Below, in pieces: positions 1-11,204 of a stretch of 64,000 nucleotides of DNA; the first letter of the stretch is position 1, and the number at the start of each line of letters is the position of its first letter. The notes below the pieces were generated by a model. The model did no database searches and was not told the origin of the DNA. It worked only from the letters and a program-made list of their open reading frames with translations. Source of the stretch: Cricetomys ansorgei (Eukaryota > Chordata > Mammalia > Rodentia > Nesomyidae); NCBI GenBank assembly GCA_026225945.1, contig JAMJFZ010000597.1, positions 2,598,501 through 2,662,500 of the forward strand. The letters are read 5' to 3'. Position numbers and translations under genes: made by a program.

Positions 1-1047
1 AGTACAGTTTCCCTGCCCTGGTCTGAAGTGGGAGCAAACAGGGACCAGGGCCATGAGTTGGGATGGTTCTAAGGCCTGTCATGGTTCCATCCCTCTCACC
101 TGGCTACAGCTCAAGCCAACAATGCTTCTAACTAGGTGTCCGGTGGTCCTAGGCATCGCTTAGAAAGACTACACTTGTGTTGGGGGAGGAGAGGGCAAGC
201 AGCCGCTTTGCTATGGAGGAATAATGTCAGCAGAGATTCCAGCCCAAATGGCAGGGGACAGGACACTGGGAGTGAGGTCTGGGGTAGGACACTGCATAGA
301 GACTGGGGAGCAGCAGTTCCTAGGAAAACAGGTGGGCATTCTGTCTACTGTGTCCCATCAGGTCAGCAGAGTCTAGACCAGATTGTTCCCTTGAGTGGGG
401 GCAAGTAGGGGGCAGGAAAGAGCCCTTAGTTTAACATGCTGGTGCTATTTCTCTGTCTAGAACAGGGCTCCAGGGGAAGACTGGCACTGCTCACCCAGGT
501 AATTACTGGTTTGGGTTCGATTTCCATTCAAAACAGTCATCCCAGCCTGAGCTAGTGTCAGATCTGAAGGCTGATTATTAGGAACATTTATCAACAGCCT
601 CTCATCTCCGAGCAATCACAGCTAACCTGCCATTCCCGGGAAATCACACAAGACTGAAGCCTCTTCCCTGCCCACCCTTCACGCCCCTCCCTTTCCGCCC
701 CTCCTCTCCTCTTAGCAGCCAACCCGAGGGAGGGCAGGAAGTGGGAGCTACCTCATGAGTCACCTTCACCCATGTGTAGGGGGACCATGTGCATTGGGGC
801 GCCTGTGCTTCCTGTCACAGAGCCGTGTGGATCTGCATCCGACACACTCGGGACGGAGGTGAATCTGTGCACTTGGTGGATGGTAGCTCTTGAGCCGACG
901 CTTTGTCACATGATATGTTTTCAACAGAGTCAGAGTCCCCTGAGGAGACTCAGACTGTCCCACTCCTTCGGGGTCCAGACAAAGATGAAGTAAAAGAGGC
1001 ATTTATCTCTGGTGCAGTTAGAGGTATTTCCAGAAAGCCCGTTAATT

Positions 1048-1150
1048 CAAGAGAGGCATGGTAGTCAAATGTTTGTAATCGCAGTATTCAAGGGCTGATG
1101 CAGGAGGATTGCCACTAGTTCAAGGCAGACTATATAATCAAAATAAATCA
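1048..1150 (+). repeat. B1-like SINE remnant
   Basis: A diverged B1 head (gcatggtagtcaaatg, then gcaggaggattgcc and agttcaaggcagac) is followed by an A-rich AAATAAAT tail. It is truncated and old. Confidence 0.5.
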
Positions 1151-1203
1151 TAAATAATAAATCAAAATAAATAATATTTAATACAATCTCTGAAAAATAA
1201 TCT

Positions 1204-1368
1204 AGAGCCAGTGGGATGGCTCAGCAGGTAAAAATTCTGCCAAGCCTGGTGATCTGAGCTGAATGTTCAGGACCCATGACAGGACAGGAGAGACCTGACT
1301 CCCTCAGCTTCTCTTCTGGTTTCCTTGTGCATGCTGTGACACAAGTATGCCCACATATTAATTAATTT
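1204..1368 (+). repeat. B2/B3-class SINE
   Basis: The sequence starts with the tRNA-derived head gagccagtgggatggctcag and continues through gacccatgacaggacagg and a ttctggtttccttgtgcatg segment typical of the B2 superfamily. Confidence 0.65.
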
Positions 1369-1847
1369 TTTTAAGTATCAAAGCAAAACAAACGCGCAAA
1401 CATCCCCAAGTAAGAAAAGCCCTGGATTTGGCCTTGCTTACCTCATCCTAACTTCGCCCTTTTTAGACCGTGGTTTAAAATTTAACTTTTAGTTGTGGAC
1501 ATGTTTGCATTCTTTCTTTGATCTATGTGGTACATTTCTTGTGCGTTTTAAAATTTTTTTTAATGTGTCCTTAAATTTCTGCATTGTCTCTTTCAACCCA
1601 GCCAGCCCTGACTTTGCCCCCCTAGCCTCCCTCCCTTTCCTCTGGGAACTCACCCCTGCTCCCCTCAGCACTCATGTCTACTACCTTGGGTAGAGTTGCT
1701 CAACTTCTCTTCTGAGTGAGGGCCCAGGGTGTCAGGGATCCAGGAAAACCGTCTATCCCACCCGCATAGCTGTCCTTGTGTGCCCATCCCCCATCCATTC
1801 ATCTGGACCTTGCTTCAGCCTTGAGACACCTCAAAGAAGGCCTGCAG

Positions 1848-1861
1848 GTTGCCATAGTAAC
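1848..1861 (+). promoter_or_regulatory. RFX X-box, perfect consensus match
   Basis: GTTGCCATAGTAAC fits the RFX consensus GTNRCC-N(0-3)-RGYAAC at every constrained position, with a 2-nt spacer. It lies about 3.2 kb upstream of the distal Tub coding exon. RFX factors control many ciliary genes, and Tubby is a ciliary adaptor, so a link is plausible but is inferred from the motif only. Confidence 0.55.
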
Positions 1862-2831
1862 TGGATGACAAACCATGCTGGTCTTTTGCCCCTGCTGTAA
1901 GCATGTCCAGCCAGGGCAGTGCAGGCAAGTGTACAGCAACCCTGTGCAGGGATCTAAAGGGCAGCAAGGTTGCTGGGTGTGTGCTGAAGTGGAGACAATT
2001 ACCCTTGCCTGAATTCTTCCCAGGAAGAGGACAGCATGTGGCTGAAAGAAGACAGTGAGGATCTCCTTGTGACAGGGAGGTGAACCACTGAAACAGACAT
2101 GGATGCATGCTAACCAGCCTTCTGCAGAGGGTAGGTCTGTTTGTTGAGGGGCTCCTGTTGTACTAAGGAGCTGTCAGGGAGGAATCCTTGTCACCAGAGA
2201 ACACCCTCTCGCTGCCATCCCTGCCATCCATAGGCCACACTCAGCTCATCTAAGGGCTGATCAGCATTTCAGAAAGATCAACGTCAGTGTATTGCCAAGA
2301 TATCAAGACTTGAAGCTTTGTCGTAAGAAGGCCTGGGTCTAGGTCAGTTGACCACTCAGTGTCAGGATGCCCGTCATGGTTGGGGTAGGGGTGAGCAACA
2401 GTCTCATGTGACATGCAGAGAAACCTCTCTGTCTTGCCTGCTAATTCCATGATTGAGAGTCCGCTATATTACAGAGCTGGCTTGTCACCCCTCTTGGCAG
2501 TAGGTCATCTTGTCCCTCACTTATAGGACAGAGCATCGTGTTCTGCCTGCCCTGAACATACTGCCACATACTGAACGAGTTTCTGAGCCTCGGCTTGTCT
2601 ATGAAATATTACCAGTGCCCACCTTAGAGGACTGTGCTTCCCACTAAAGAATGGGATGCAGAATACCGAGACAGCTCAAAGACTCATGTTCTGTGGGGCC
2701 CTGGAGGAAAGGACCAGAACACAAGAGAGGTCTTTCTGGCCTGGAAGACCTTACTGAGTACAGACCTAGATGCTGAAATATGAAAGATGAGGTTTTAGAA
2801 CCACTGTCCAACTCCTCAGGAACCGCCTACT

Positions 2832-2954
2832 CCTGGGAGGTGTGATCCTAAAGGCATACAGTTTATCCAGCCCCTGGAGGTGTGATCATGGAGGTATACG
2901 GTTTACCTGGCCCCTGGGAAGTGTGATCATGGAGGGATGCTGCTTACCCAGTCC
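2832..2954. repeat. Tandem repeat, 3 copies of a 40-42-bp unit
   Basis: Three diverged copies begin at 2832, 2873 and 2913. Each starts CCTGG, continues AGGTGTGATC or AGTGTGATC, and ends with a TTTA-C-cag/tgg-CC block. It is a small minisatellite of no known function. Confidence 0.8.
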
Positions 2955-4664
2955 CAAGCTTCCTTTTGACCATCCTTCCCTAATCCTCCCCAGGGTGTCA
3001 TGGGCAGAAGCCCCGGTAGCAGCTGAACCCACGGAGCAGCCTCAAGGTGAGAAGGATGGGCTGCCCTTGAAGAAGCTGGCTTCAGTTGATACGTTTACCC
3101 TTTTGTGTGGTCCACTTCTCCAGGCTTAACCCTGTGGACTGGGCAGGGACCAGGGAGGACTTGAAAACGTGCCAGTCTGAGCATCAGTCCTGTAAGCCTG
3201 TTGGTTCCAACTAGAAGTTTTTGTTCTGCTAAGACAGGGCAGAAGACATCTGGAATTGTAGGAAGGTTCTGAGGGATGAAGTCTCCCCTTCCTGGTACAA
3301 GCACACACATCGGAATGCTCCACAGTAGAGGAAGGTGGATAGGAAAAGGCAGGAGGCTAAGAGGCTGCCTCGGCAAGCTGCTGTGTCCTTTACACCGCAC
3401 ACTTGGAAAGTGCCCAGACACAGAGTGGTACCCAGAGGCTGGGCTATGACCTTTCCTCCCTTTGAGCCTCACTTTCTGTCTGTGACATTTGGGGTGTGCG
3501 AGAAATCCTCCCAGTTGACAGTCTGTGATGCTTTTGTGTTCTGGAGTGGGTGGGGGCTAGTAGAATGGGCTCCCTGTTCTGCACCCCTCCCCTGGACACT
3601 CGATTTCTCTAACAGACTTCATCTGTCTGTGTTGACACTAAAGACCTGGGTCTCCAGAGTCCCATTGGGGTGGGGTCAGCAACACCTGGCTTCAGATCTG
3701 GGAATTACTTTTTCACCCAAAATTTGAAGTTAGATCCCAAAGATATGTTTCAGACATTTTCCATTAGAGGTTTTTATTTATTAGAAATTCTTAGTTATCA
3801 TTCCTAACCCATGCTGAAATGCGGGATATATTTACAGGAGAGTGGGTAAGGAAGAATAAGGGGAAAGGAAGTGGGTTAGGAGTTAGAGAAGCAATTGAGG
3901 GAGGGAAAGACAGAGGCAGTGTCTCCAGGGATGAGGCTGGAGAGTGGGTGGGATCATCTGAGGAGTTAAGCAGTGCAGTCTATCCTGAGCAGTGGATGCT
4001 TCTGAGGGATCCAGCAGGACAAGGAGGAGACAAGAACAGACTGGCATCAGACAGCTTCCCCTGTACCACTGGAGGATGGAGTTGAGTGGAGCAGGTGGCA
4101 GACACTGTCCTGATGCTGAGCAGCCAAAGAGGAGACCCTAATCCAGACTTCGTCTTGGAGAGGGTTAGGTAGAGGTCAGAGATGCTCGGGAGAGAACACT
4201 GTGGTAGACAAAGGTGGATAGGGCAAAGCAGGAAGCTAAGATGGTGCCACAGTGGCCTGACTTGGGTCATTCACGGAAGTATGAGGTGGAGACCGAATGG
4301 TTAGGCACATGCAGGGCACTGGGTCTGGAGAGCCGGTAGAGAAAGGGGTTTAGAGACAGGGGCTAGCTATACAGCCTGCCGGCTCATGTGTTCTCAGTGT
4401 AGGGGTTGGTGGAGGTGAAGCTATGTGAAGACATATAGTCAGCCAGGTGTCCTTCCAGTGTCGTGAGGAGACAAGAGGATGGGGACCCAGACAGGTGAAT
4501 CTGGTTCTTTCATTGGCTTCTGAAAGGCACAGCCTATGTACTCCCCACCCCAGAGCCTGCCCTCTTACACAGAGCTGGCCACAGAGAGGGCATCAGTGAC
4601 TGTGCCATCTGCCTGTGGTCCTTCCAAATGAGGTCTTTTACTTCAGTGCACTCAGTGCAGCCTG

Positions 4665-4875
4665 GTTTGCCATAGTAATCTACAGACACAGGGACACATA
4701 GTCTCTCTGTTGCCATGGAAATCAGCAGTTGGCTATCCCTACATGACATGGCCACTGAGACCTTGCGAATTTAGTCTGATCTTAAAGAGCTTAGAAGGGA
4801 TACTAGATCAGAAGGGTTTCTGTGTCCCAATTAACCAGTGAAGGTAGTTGTTTGTCTAACTGTTGCCATGGTGAT
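4665..4875 (+). promoter_or_regulatory. Three RFX X-box-like motifs just upstream of distal Tub exon
   Basis: GTTTGCCATAGTAATC at 4665-4680, GTTGCCATGGAAAT at 4709-4722 and GTTGCCATGGTGAT at 4862-4875 each contain an intact GTTGCC- or TTGCCAT-type half-site and an imperfect second half. They sit 180-390 bp before the distal coding exon, where a proximal promoter would be expected. No TATA box stands out. The regulatory role is inferred. Confidence 0.45.
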
Positions 4876-4966
4876 GAAGGAAGATACCATTGTCAACAGA
4901 CTCCAGGGCTCTGTGTACAGTCTGACGCAGGGTCATCCCCCAAACTCACTCCATCCTCTGGCCACC

Positions 4967-5122
4967 ATGGGACCAGGACATCTTTTCTTTCTCTCTGAGT
5001 TTGCAATCCTTCACCCAGACAAGAATTTTGTTCCCAGGAGGCACTCCCTGGCCAATGGGGTCTCGGCATTCAAAGCAGAACAGGAAACCTGGGCCCCTGA
5101 AACGGGGCCACCGAAGAGATAG
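4967..5122 (+). other. Upstream/overlapping ORF with perfect Kozak start in distal first exon
   Basis: The sequence GCCACCATGG at 4961-4970 is an ideal start context, but this ATG is not in the Tub frame. It opens a 51-codon ORF that runs past the Tub ATG at 5055 and stops at TAG 5120-5122, the last bases of the exon. The in-frame Tub ATG at 5055 has C at -3. In the human long isoform, as I recall it, translation starts about 29 codons earlier, in frame. Here the spacing from this ATG to the conserved ILFPGG-like codons (5025 on) is 58 nt, so it is out of frame by one. Confidence 0.7.
5055..5122 (+). CDS. Tub: Tubby long isoform, first coding exon
   Basis: This exon encodes MGSRHSKQNRKPGPLKRGHR followed by RD and two bases of an Arg codon, then the donor AG|GTAAGC. 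It matches the MGSQHSKQ...KPGPLKRGHRRDR stretch of the human long TUB isoform. The in-frame sequence just upstream still reads ILFPGGTPWP, also like human, but has no in-frame ATG, so ATG 5055 is the first usable start in this frame. The segment is strongly basic. The exon certainly extends 5' as UTR, but its start cannot be placed. Confidence 0.8.
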
Positions 5123-5713
5123 GTAAGCACTTGAACATCCTGCATTTGGCCCATGAATCCGCCCCTACGTCAGCTCCGCCCGCCACTCACTGGCCTTACC
5201 CTTCACTGTAGTGAGTTCTCCCTTTCTCTCTGGATGCCTCTCCCTCAACACATGGCATCCCCCAGACCCTTGCCACAAGGCCCCTTGGGCTCTAAACGTG
5301 TACTCAAGAAGGTCCACACCCCAGATCTGCCCAGCACCTCAGGGGTCCTCAACATCTCAAACAAGAACCTCTTTCTCATGCTTCAAATCATCTGGTCACT
5401 CCATGCTCTGCCTTCGGCCTCTCCCAATGGATTCCTCTACCAGCTTCTACCTGTTCTCCACCACCCCAGCTTTCTTGCCACAGTCAGTCACCGCTGCCCT
5501 TGTCTGGTCTGCCTACCTTCCATGCTAGACCCCCACAGAGTGAACAAGCCTATAGAAATACCTACATCCCATCACTTAATCTACTCTCTGAGGCCACTGA
5601 GACCAGGACGCTAAGGGAGACCCCGAGTGACCACGGTGTGGCCAGACAACAAGTGGGGGTAGTGCAATGAGCCAGCGAGGATGTGGAGAGTCACCTGTTC
5701 TTTTCCTCCTCAG
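5123..5713 (+). other. Tub: Intron between the two distal exons
   Basis: This 591-bp intron has donor GTAAGC and acceptor TCCTCCTCAG. It contains C/T-rich unique sequence with open reading frames of no recognisable product, and I see no repeat in it. Confidence 0.75.
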
Positions 5714-5761
5714 GAGATCATCCCGGAGGAAGTACTGGAAGGAAGGAAGGGAAATCGCTGG
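5714..5761 (+). CDS. Tub: Tubby long isoform, second exon
   Basis: After completing the split Arg codon, this 48-nt exon encodes RSSRRKYWKEGREIA and ends with two bases (GG) that take the T of the shared exon to give Gly39. It matches RRTTRRKYWKEGREIAR of the human long isoform. The donor is GTGAGC. With the previous exon it replaces the first 13 residues of the short form by 39, predicting a 531-residue long form if the last exon is as in mouse. Confidence 0.8.
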
Positions 5762-6893
5762 GTGAGCTGGCTGGAGAGGAGGGAGAGCTGGCCCTGGAGA
5801 AGGCCACCCACAGGAGAGATGGTGTGGGGAGGTGGGAAGGTGTGAGTGGCTCTGTGGTCATGCTGTGTCGTGTGTGCAAGGTGGGGTTTAGAGAAGGGTG
5901 TGACCACTGGGTAAAGTCCGTATTACGTTGGCTATTGTGGGCCTGGTGTGTTCCTATCAGATCCTCTGTGGTCCTTTCGCCCCTTCTCCATCCAGGTAGC
6001 ACTGATGGAAGGCCCAGAGACCCAGCTCTGTTTACCAGCCTTCCCTGGGACTTTCAGCTAGACCCCGCCCCCCAGGATGAGTTATTGTCAGTGTGTAGCC
6101 AGTCTGTGACCTACACTCCTGACTGTCTCATGATGCTAAACTTCCAGTCTTCATGGTCCACATACATGATCTCCTGCCCTAGGCTGGTATCTCTAGACCC
6201 GTCTTTTGCAACCAGAAGATGAGTCTTCCCTGGGACTCCTGATGAGCACATCATTTGTAGTTTACTGGTGTTGGGGTCCCCAGGATATATTTCTTAGCCA
6301 GAAGGATGATCAGAAATAGATGCCTACAAAGGAGGGGTTTGAGCTCTAGCTGTAAAATGAGGCAAAAGATTGAGATCCCCTCCCCGGCTTGTGGGGAATC
6401 TGCCTTCTCTTCCAAGGAATAAGGCTAGATATATAGGGGCTTCTGGGGGCTCTCTTTTTCCCCCTGTGGATGTTGGTCATGGAACAGTGATGGGCTGTGT
6501 GGATATGGTACCCTAAAAGAGATACTCTGTAGAGAATTGGGGTCACGGGTATGGCCTTGTGGCAGAGGCTTTCCCTTTTTTACACACAGCCTCAGAACAG
6601 GTTAACTTTGTAGCCTAGAGAAAAATCTCATGAAGAGAAAGGAATCCTGTGAGCCTAGCTTATAGGCTCTTGAGAAGGAGGACAAGGGTTCAGTAGTGCA
6701 CCCCAAAGAGATGACTCTAAGATGTCTCATGTAGCCTCAGGCCTCAGCTCATTTGTTTTCTGCAGCTCCTGTATTTTGGGTGATGAGAACTTGATGAGTT
6801 TTTTTCCTGCATCCAACACACCATACATAGTTCATCGGGTCCACCAGTGTCTTTGAGATCCTACATCCAACCCCTTGTTTAGTGGGCAAAACT

Positions 6894-6961
6894 GGGGCTT
6901 TGGGGCCAGGTCACACTGCAAGTTCATGGGGCTTTGGGGCCAGGTCACACTGCAAGTTCAT
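6894..6961. repeat. Exact 34-bp direct duplication
   Basis: A 34-bp unit starting GGGGCTTTGGGGCCAGGTCA occurs twice in tandem without a mismatch (6894-6927, 6928-6961). Each copy carries AGGTCA and AGTTCA, which are nuclear-receptor-type half-sites, seven bases apart. The identity of the copies implies a recent duplication. Confidence 0.9.
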
Positions 6962-8127
6962 GGGAGAGTCAGAACTGGATCCAGGCTGTCTTCCCAGGAC
7001 TCTTTCTATGCACTGAAGGTAAAGAAGCAAGGCTTATTGTGTGGGAGGCATGGGGCTTGCTGAGTGTGGCATTGGCCTTGTGGTTGGGATCTTAACTTAT
7101 CTAGAGAGAGACCTTGAATAATATGTGGACATCTACAGCTGAGGGCTGGGCTATCTGAGATTCTTGGACATAATACCTTTCTAGGTTGGCTTGGTTCTAG
7201 AATTTTCTACATCTCTATTTTATTCAGGTCCTCTAGTACCACTCTGGCTCTTTCCATATCCCTTAAGGTCAGGCCAAATTTCATAATTCAAGATGGTGCT
7301 CAGGTTTCACCAGTGATATCCAGTCCTACATGGACATGCATGTCCATAGAGGGACATGGGCATAAAGAGCTAGGCAGCCTCAGGGGCAGGGGCTGAGTTA
7401 TAAGAGCACATATTTATAGATTAGGAACAGTCAAGCAAGGGGTTTCTAACCTTTAGGCTTCTCTGGGCAACATTGGACAAGGAAGAATTGCCTTGGGCCA
7501 CATATTAATCCCAGGGGTGTTTAACCCATGGCCCACAAGTGACAAGAGCACACCTATGTGTATCTTGCATGACATTGTGGCAGCACCAGCTATCCTGAGG
7601 TCGGGCATCCTTAGAGTCAGTTAGGGATACAGGAAAGCAATGGAAGTTTGGTTCTTGGCCTAAAGTGTGCTATTCTAGGTCTTACCACTGTACGGGAAGT
7701 TTCTGAGGCCATGAGCATGGTGTGTTCGTACCATGACCTTTGAGTTTTTTATCTTCAACTCCTTGAATCACTATTATGTCCATTTCACCCACTCATTCCT
7801 GGTATCTCGTCATCATTTGATGAAAAGGCACATAAGGTCTACACTAAGATCTGTATGATAATAACAATAATAATAATTTAAAAGAATTTATTCTTTTAAG
7901 TACTATTAATAAGAGGGTAGATAGAACTCAGTGATATTAATAACAACAGCAAATGTAAATGGTCTTAAAACACCCCCAACTAACGACCTGATTTACTAGA
8001 TTAGCTAAAGATAACACAATTATATGCTGCCTAAAAGAAAACTCTTTTAGATACATAGGCACTGAAGTTAAAAGTAAAGGCACGGAAGAAATGCCACTTC
8101 TGAATTCTTTAAAAAAAATATTTTGAT

Positions 8128-8312
8128 GCTGGAGAGCTGGCTCAGTGTTAAGAGCATTTACTGCTCTTGCAAAGGACCTAGATTTTGTTCCCGTCACATG
8201 GTGACTTACAGCCATCTGTAACTCCAGTTCCAGAGGATCCAGTGCCCTCTTCTGTCCTCTGCAGGCACACACATGAAGGCAAAGCACTCACATGCATAAA
8301 TAAATAAATCTT
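8128..8312 (+). repeat. B2/B3 SINE
   Basis: The tRNA-derived head GCTGGAGAGCTGGCTCAG is followed by AAGAGCATTTACTGCTCTTGC, then the CCAGTTCCAGAGGATCCAGT body and an AAATAAATAAATCTTT tail. Confidence 0.85.
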
Positions 8313-8534
8313 TAACTTAAATTCTTACCTATTATTTGAGAGTTTCATACACGTACACAATGTATTTTGATCATATTCACTCTCAATTCCAACTTCCCTC
8401 AGAGCCCGCTACATCCCCTTTTCAGCTCCATACCATACTTCTAAACCTTAATTTCTTTGTACCCCATGCGTGCTTTTTTCCTCACTGACTGCGTCGGTTC
8501 ATAGGGATCGTCAGCCTCCGGGCTCCTATGCTGT

Positions 8535-8767
8535 TGCTGTTGTTGTGGGTGTTTGGCACGCGTGCGTGTCTGTGCACCACTTGCGTGCCTGGTGCCCACG
8601 CAGGCTTAAAGAGGGCATCGGTTCCTCAGGAGCTGGGGGTCAGGCAGAGTCCTCTGGAACTAGAGTTACAAATGGCTGTGAGCTGCCACGTGGGTGCTGG
8701 GAGTTAAACCCAGGTCCTTGGGGAAAGCAGTCGGTTCTTCTAACCACTGAACGACCTCCCCAGCTCC
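8535..8767 (-). repeat. B3-class SINE, antisense
   Basis: On + it reads the reverse complement of a B3: GGTGCCCACGCAGG, then GGAACTAGAGTTACAAATGG, GTGGGTGCTGGGAGTTAAAC and finally CCACTGAACGACCTCCCCAG. Confidence 0.8.
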
Positions 8768-10175
8768 CAGAACTCCTAATTTTAATATTTCACCCTGAGT
8801 CAACTCTTGGTCCTCTTTTATGTGGATGCTCTAGCTCGACGCTACAGCAATTCACTATCCTGAGAGGTAAGAGTCTGCCTCTTGTAGTCCTGGTTCCCAG
8901 GAGCCCACGGCTTCCCCCTGAGTCTCCAGGATTACCTAGCTTCCCTGCTGCTTCTGCCCACTCCAGTCCCCACAGCTGTTTCTATGCTCTCACGGAAGTA
9001 GAACGCTCTGCTTTCATACACCTCACTTCCCTACTCAGGCTCAGCTGCCAGCAGACTCCTACTTTGCAGAGAGAAACTTCTCTAAACTCTTCCCTGGGCC
9101 CCAACTTCCGGGCACCCATGGCAGTCTATGCCTCAGGTCCCTGACACATTGAGGGATAGGTGCCACTCTTCCTGCTAGCCTCTCCACCAGAGATCTGATA
9201 GCCCTTTCTATGCCCCTGGTACCCCAAGTACCTGTTCCACTTCCTATCCACACTTCCAGTGTATGCTCATGCTCCATTTTCCTGGCACCTTCCTCAGTAA
9301 CCCAGCTAAACAGCGGTCACCAGTGCCTCCATTTGCATTTGCTATTGCAATCCAAGTCAGGGCCTGTCATCTCCGTTTCCTCTCCCACTGAGCCCTCAGT
9401 CAACTCCAGCCCAGCTTCTGCCCCACTCCTCTACCCATGCCCCTATTGCTACCAGCTCCTACTTCCTGCTTTACCTCCTGAAATCCCGGGACATAAGCAA
9501 GTACATTTCACCTCTCTGGACCCTCTTCCTCTGCTATCTATGACTCCGCACTCTCCTTGTTTGTCGCTCACCTTTCTGATCATTACTTTTTCATCTTTGC
9601 TATAAGAACTTCTCTCTTGGTTTTTTTCTCCATTTCCCTTGTTTCTGGTGATCCTGTTAGTGAAAATAGCTTCGTCTTTGGTTTTAGGCTGAGAACTACA
9701 CTCCACCCAAGAACCTTTCCCTTAGTTTGCAGCTTCAAATGGATCACTTCTTGCTTCCTGTGTATTGAAGTCCCTTCTTAGGGCTGTAGATATTTGGGAT
9801 TGTTGTGAGCACTCAAGAAGTTCACCTTGTAGCAATACAGACATGCTCTTGATTGCAGAGTGCATTGCTTTGAAGTCTACTTAGTCTGTTATTAATATAA
9901 CCACTCCAGCTTTGTATTCAGTTGTATTTGTCTGACTTCTTCCCCCATGCTTTTTACTTTTAACCTCACCAGTTTTATACCTGAAGTGCTTTTCTTTCAG
10001 GCAACAGATAACTGTGCCATCTTTATCCTACTTAATAAGTTTGGCTGTTAATGAGGTGTTTAGAGCATTTACATTTATTGTGTTATTTATATCAGTGAAT
10101 TCCAACCTACCTTCTTGCTATTAGTACTCCATTTGTCTACTCGTTCTTTTAAATTTTTTCTTCTTTTATAATTGT

Positions 10176-10177
10176 CA

Positions 10178-10224
<47 letters not shown>

Positions 10225-10380
10225 GTTACATGTTTGTGCCATGAACATATATGGGGTCTAGAGGACAATTTTGTGGAGTTGGTTCTCGCCTTCCACCTTT
10301 ATGAGGGTTCTATGATTCAAACTCAGGTCTCCAGATTTGCACAGCAAGTGCGTTTATGTGTTGAGCCATCTTCTAGGTCT
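10176..10380 (-). repeat. B3-class SINE, antisense, with (TG)n at its 3' end
   Basis: A (TG)n tract at 10177-10220 is followed by AGAGGTTACATG...GGTCTAGAGGACAATTTTGTGG and ends ...TTGAGCCATCTTCTAGG, the reverse complement of a B3 head. Confidence 0.75.
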
Positions 10381-10424
10381 AGCCTATTTTTGGTTCCTTT
10401 GCTTTCTTTGGCATCAGTTTTTGT

Positions 10425-10550
10425 TTTGTTTTGTTGTTTTGAGACAGGGTCTCACTATATAGTCCTGGCTGCCTTGGAACTTGCTATGAAGACCACACTG
10501 GCTCCCAGTGCCAGGATTAAAGGTGTACGGTAGCACACCTCACTGGCATT
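10425..10550 (-). repeat. B1 SINE, antisense
   Basis: GAGACAGGGTCTCACTATAT, then GTCCTGGCTGCCTTGGAACT and AGTGCCAGGATTAAAGGTG are the reverse complement of B1, with the T-rich tail at 10425-10440. Confidence 0.8.
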
Positions 10551-10591
10551 TGATTTTCAATTTTTTTTCTTCATAATTACTTTAGTTATTA

Positions 10592-10592
<1 letters not shown>

Positions 10593-10641
<49 letters not shown>
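10593..10641. repeat. (TG)n microsatellite
   Basis: About 24 dinucleotide units begin after AGTGCG. The tract lies within the antisense L1. Confidence 0.95.
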
Positions 10642-10644
<3 letters not shown>

Positions 10645-10884
10645 GGATTTGCATTTGTGACACAGTGCAAAGGAACCAACTAGTATGATGAGAGTTACTG
10701 CACTGAGTCTGTAGATTGATTTGGGAGGCATTGCCATCCTGATATTATTTAGTCATCTGATCCCAAAGTACAGCATGGCATTCTGTGTATCTAGGACTTA
10801 ATTTCTCTCCAGAAGTTTAAGCTTTTCTTTTCTTTTTTTTTTAATTTATCTGTCTCTGTCTGTCTGCCTGTCTCCCCCTGCGCC

Positions 10885-11204
10885 CCCACCCCGTGTGTGT
10901 GTGTGTGTGTGTGTGTGTTATACATGCTCAAGTGTAAGCAGCTACACATACCCAGGGGAGGGTGTTGGGTACCCTGCTATATTGTTCTCTACTTTATCCC
11001 TTAAAGATAGAGTCTCCCACTGAGCCTGCAGCCAGGATGGCAGCCAACAAGCCCAGTGAGGCCCCTGTCTCCACCTTTCACAGCCCTGGGGTTACAGGCG
11101 TGCCCATGACCACACTTTGCCTTTATGTTGGTTCTGGGTATTTGCACTCAGGTCCCCATGGTTACACAGCAAACTCTGTGCCTACTAAGCCATCTCCTCA
11201 GCCG
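10885..11204 (-). repeat. B4/B3-type composite SINE, antisense
   Basis: A (TG)n tract at 10893-10918 precedes B4-like sequence (GATAGAGTCTCCCACTGAGC, then GTTACAGGCGTGCCCATGAC). It ends with the reverse complement of a tRNA-type head, CTACTAAGCCATCTCCTCAG. Confidence 0.6.

Larger units (their letters stand above)
1..4660. other. 5' flank of Tub, no gene recognised
   Basis: No exon with recognisable protein similarity is seen here; the short ORFs look random. The stretch holds SINE remnants near 1.0-1.37 kb, a three-copy tandem repeat at 2832-2954, and a perfect RFX X-box at 1848-1861. About 480-720 reads as unique, AT-balanced sequence with homeobox-like TAAT and GATTA words and might be a conserved noncoding element. 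In mouse and human the neighbours on this side are Eif3f and Nlrp10, but I see no exon of either. Confidence 0.6.

Noticed and set aside
1..4660. Exons of the syntenic neighbour Eif3f or Nlrp10
   Set aside because: No sequence resembling their proteins was found in the left flank; they are probably further upstream.
5683..6222. 179-codon + strand ORF overlapping the second distal exon
   Set aside because: It is in a different frame from the Tub exon (5714-5761) and otherwise lies in intron; no similarity to a known protein.
8470..9144. 224-codon + strand ORF
   Set aside because: Its first third is an antisense B3 SINE, and the remainder has no recognisable domain.
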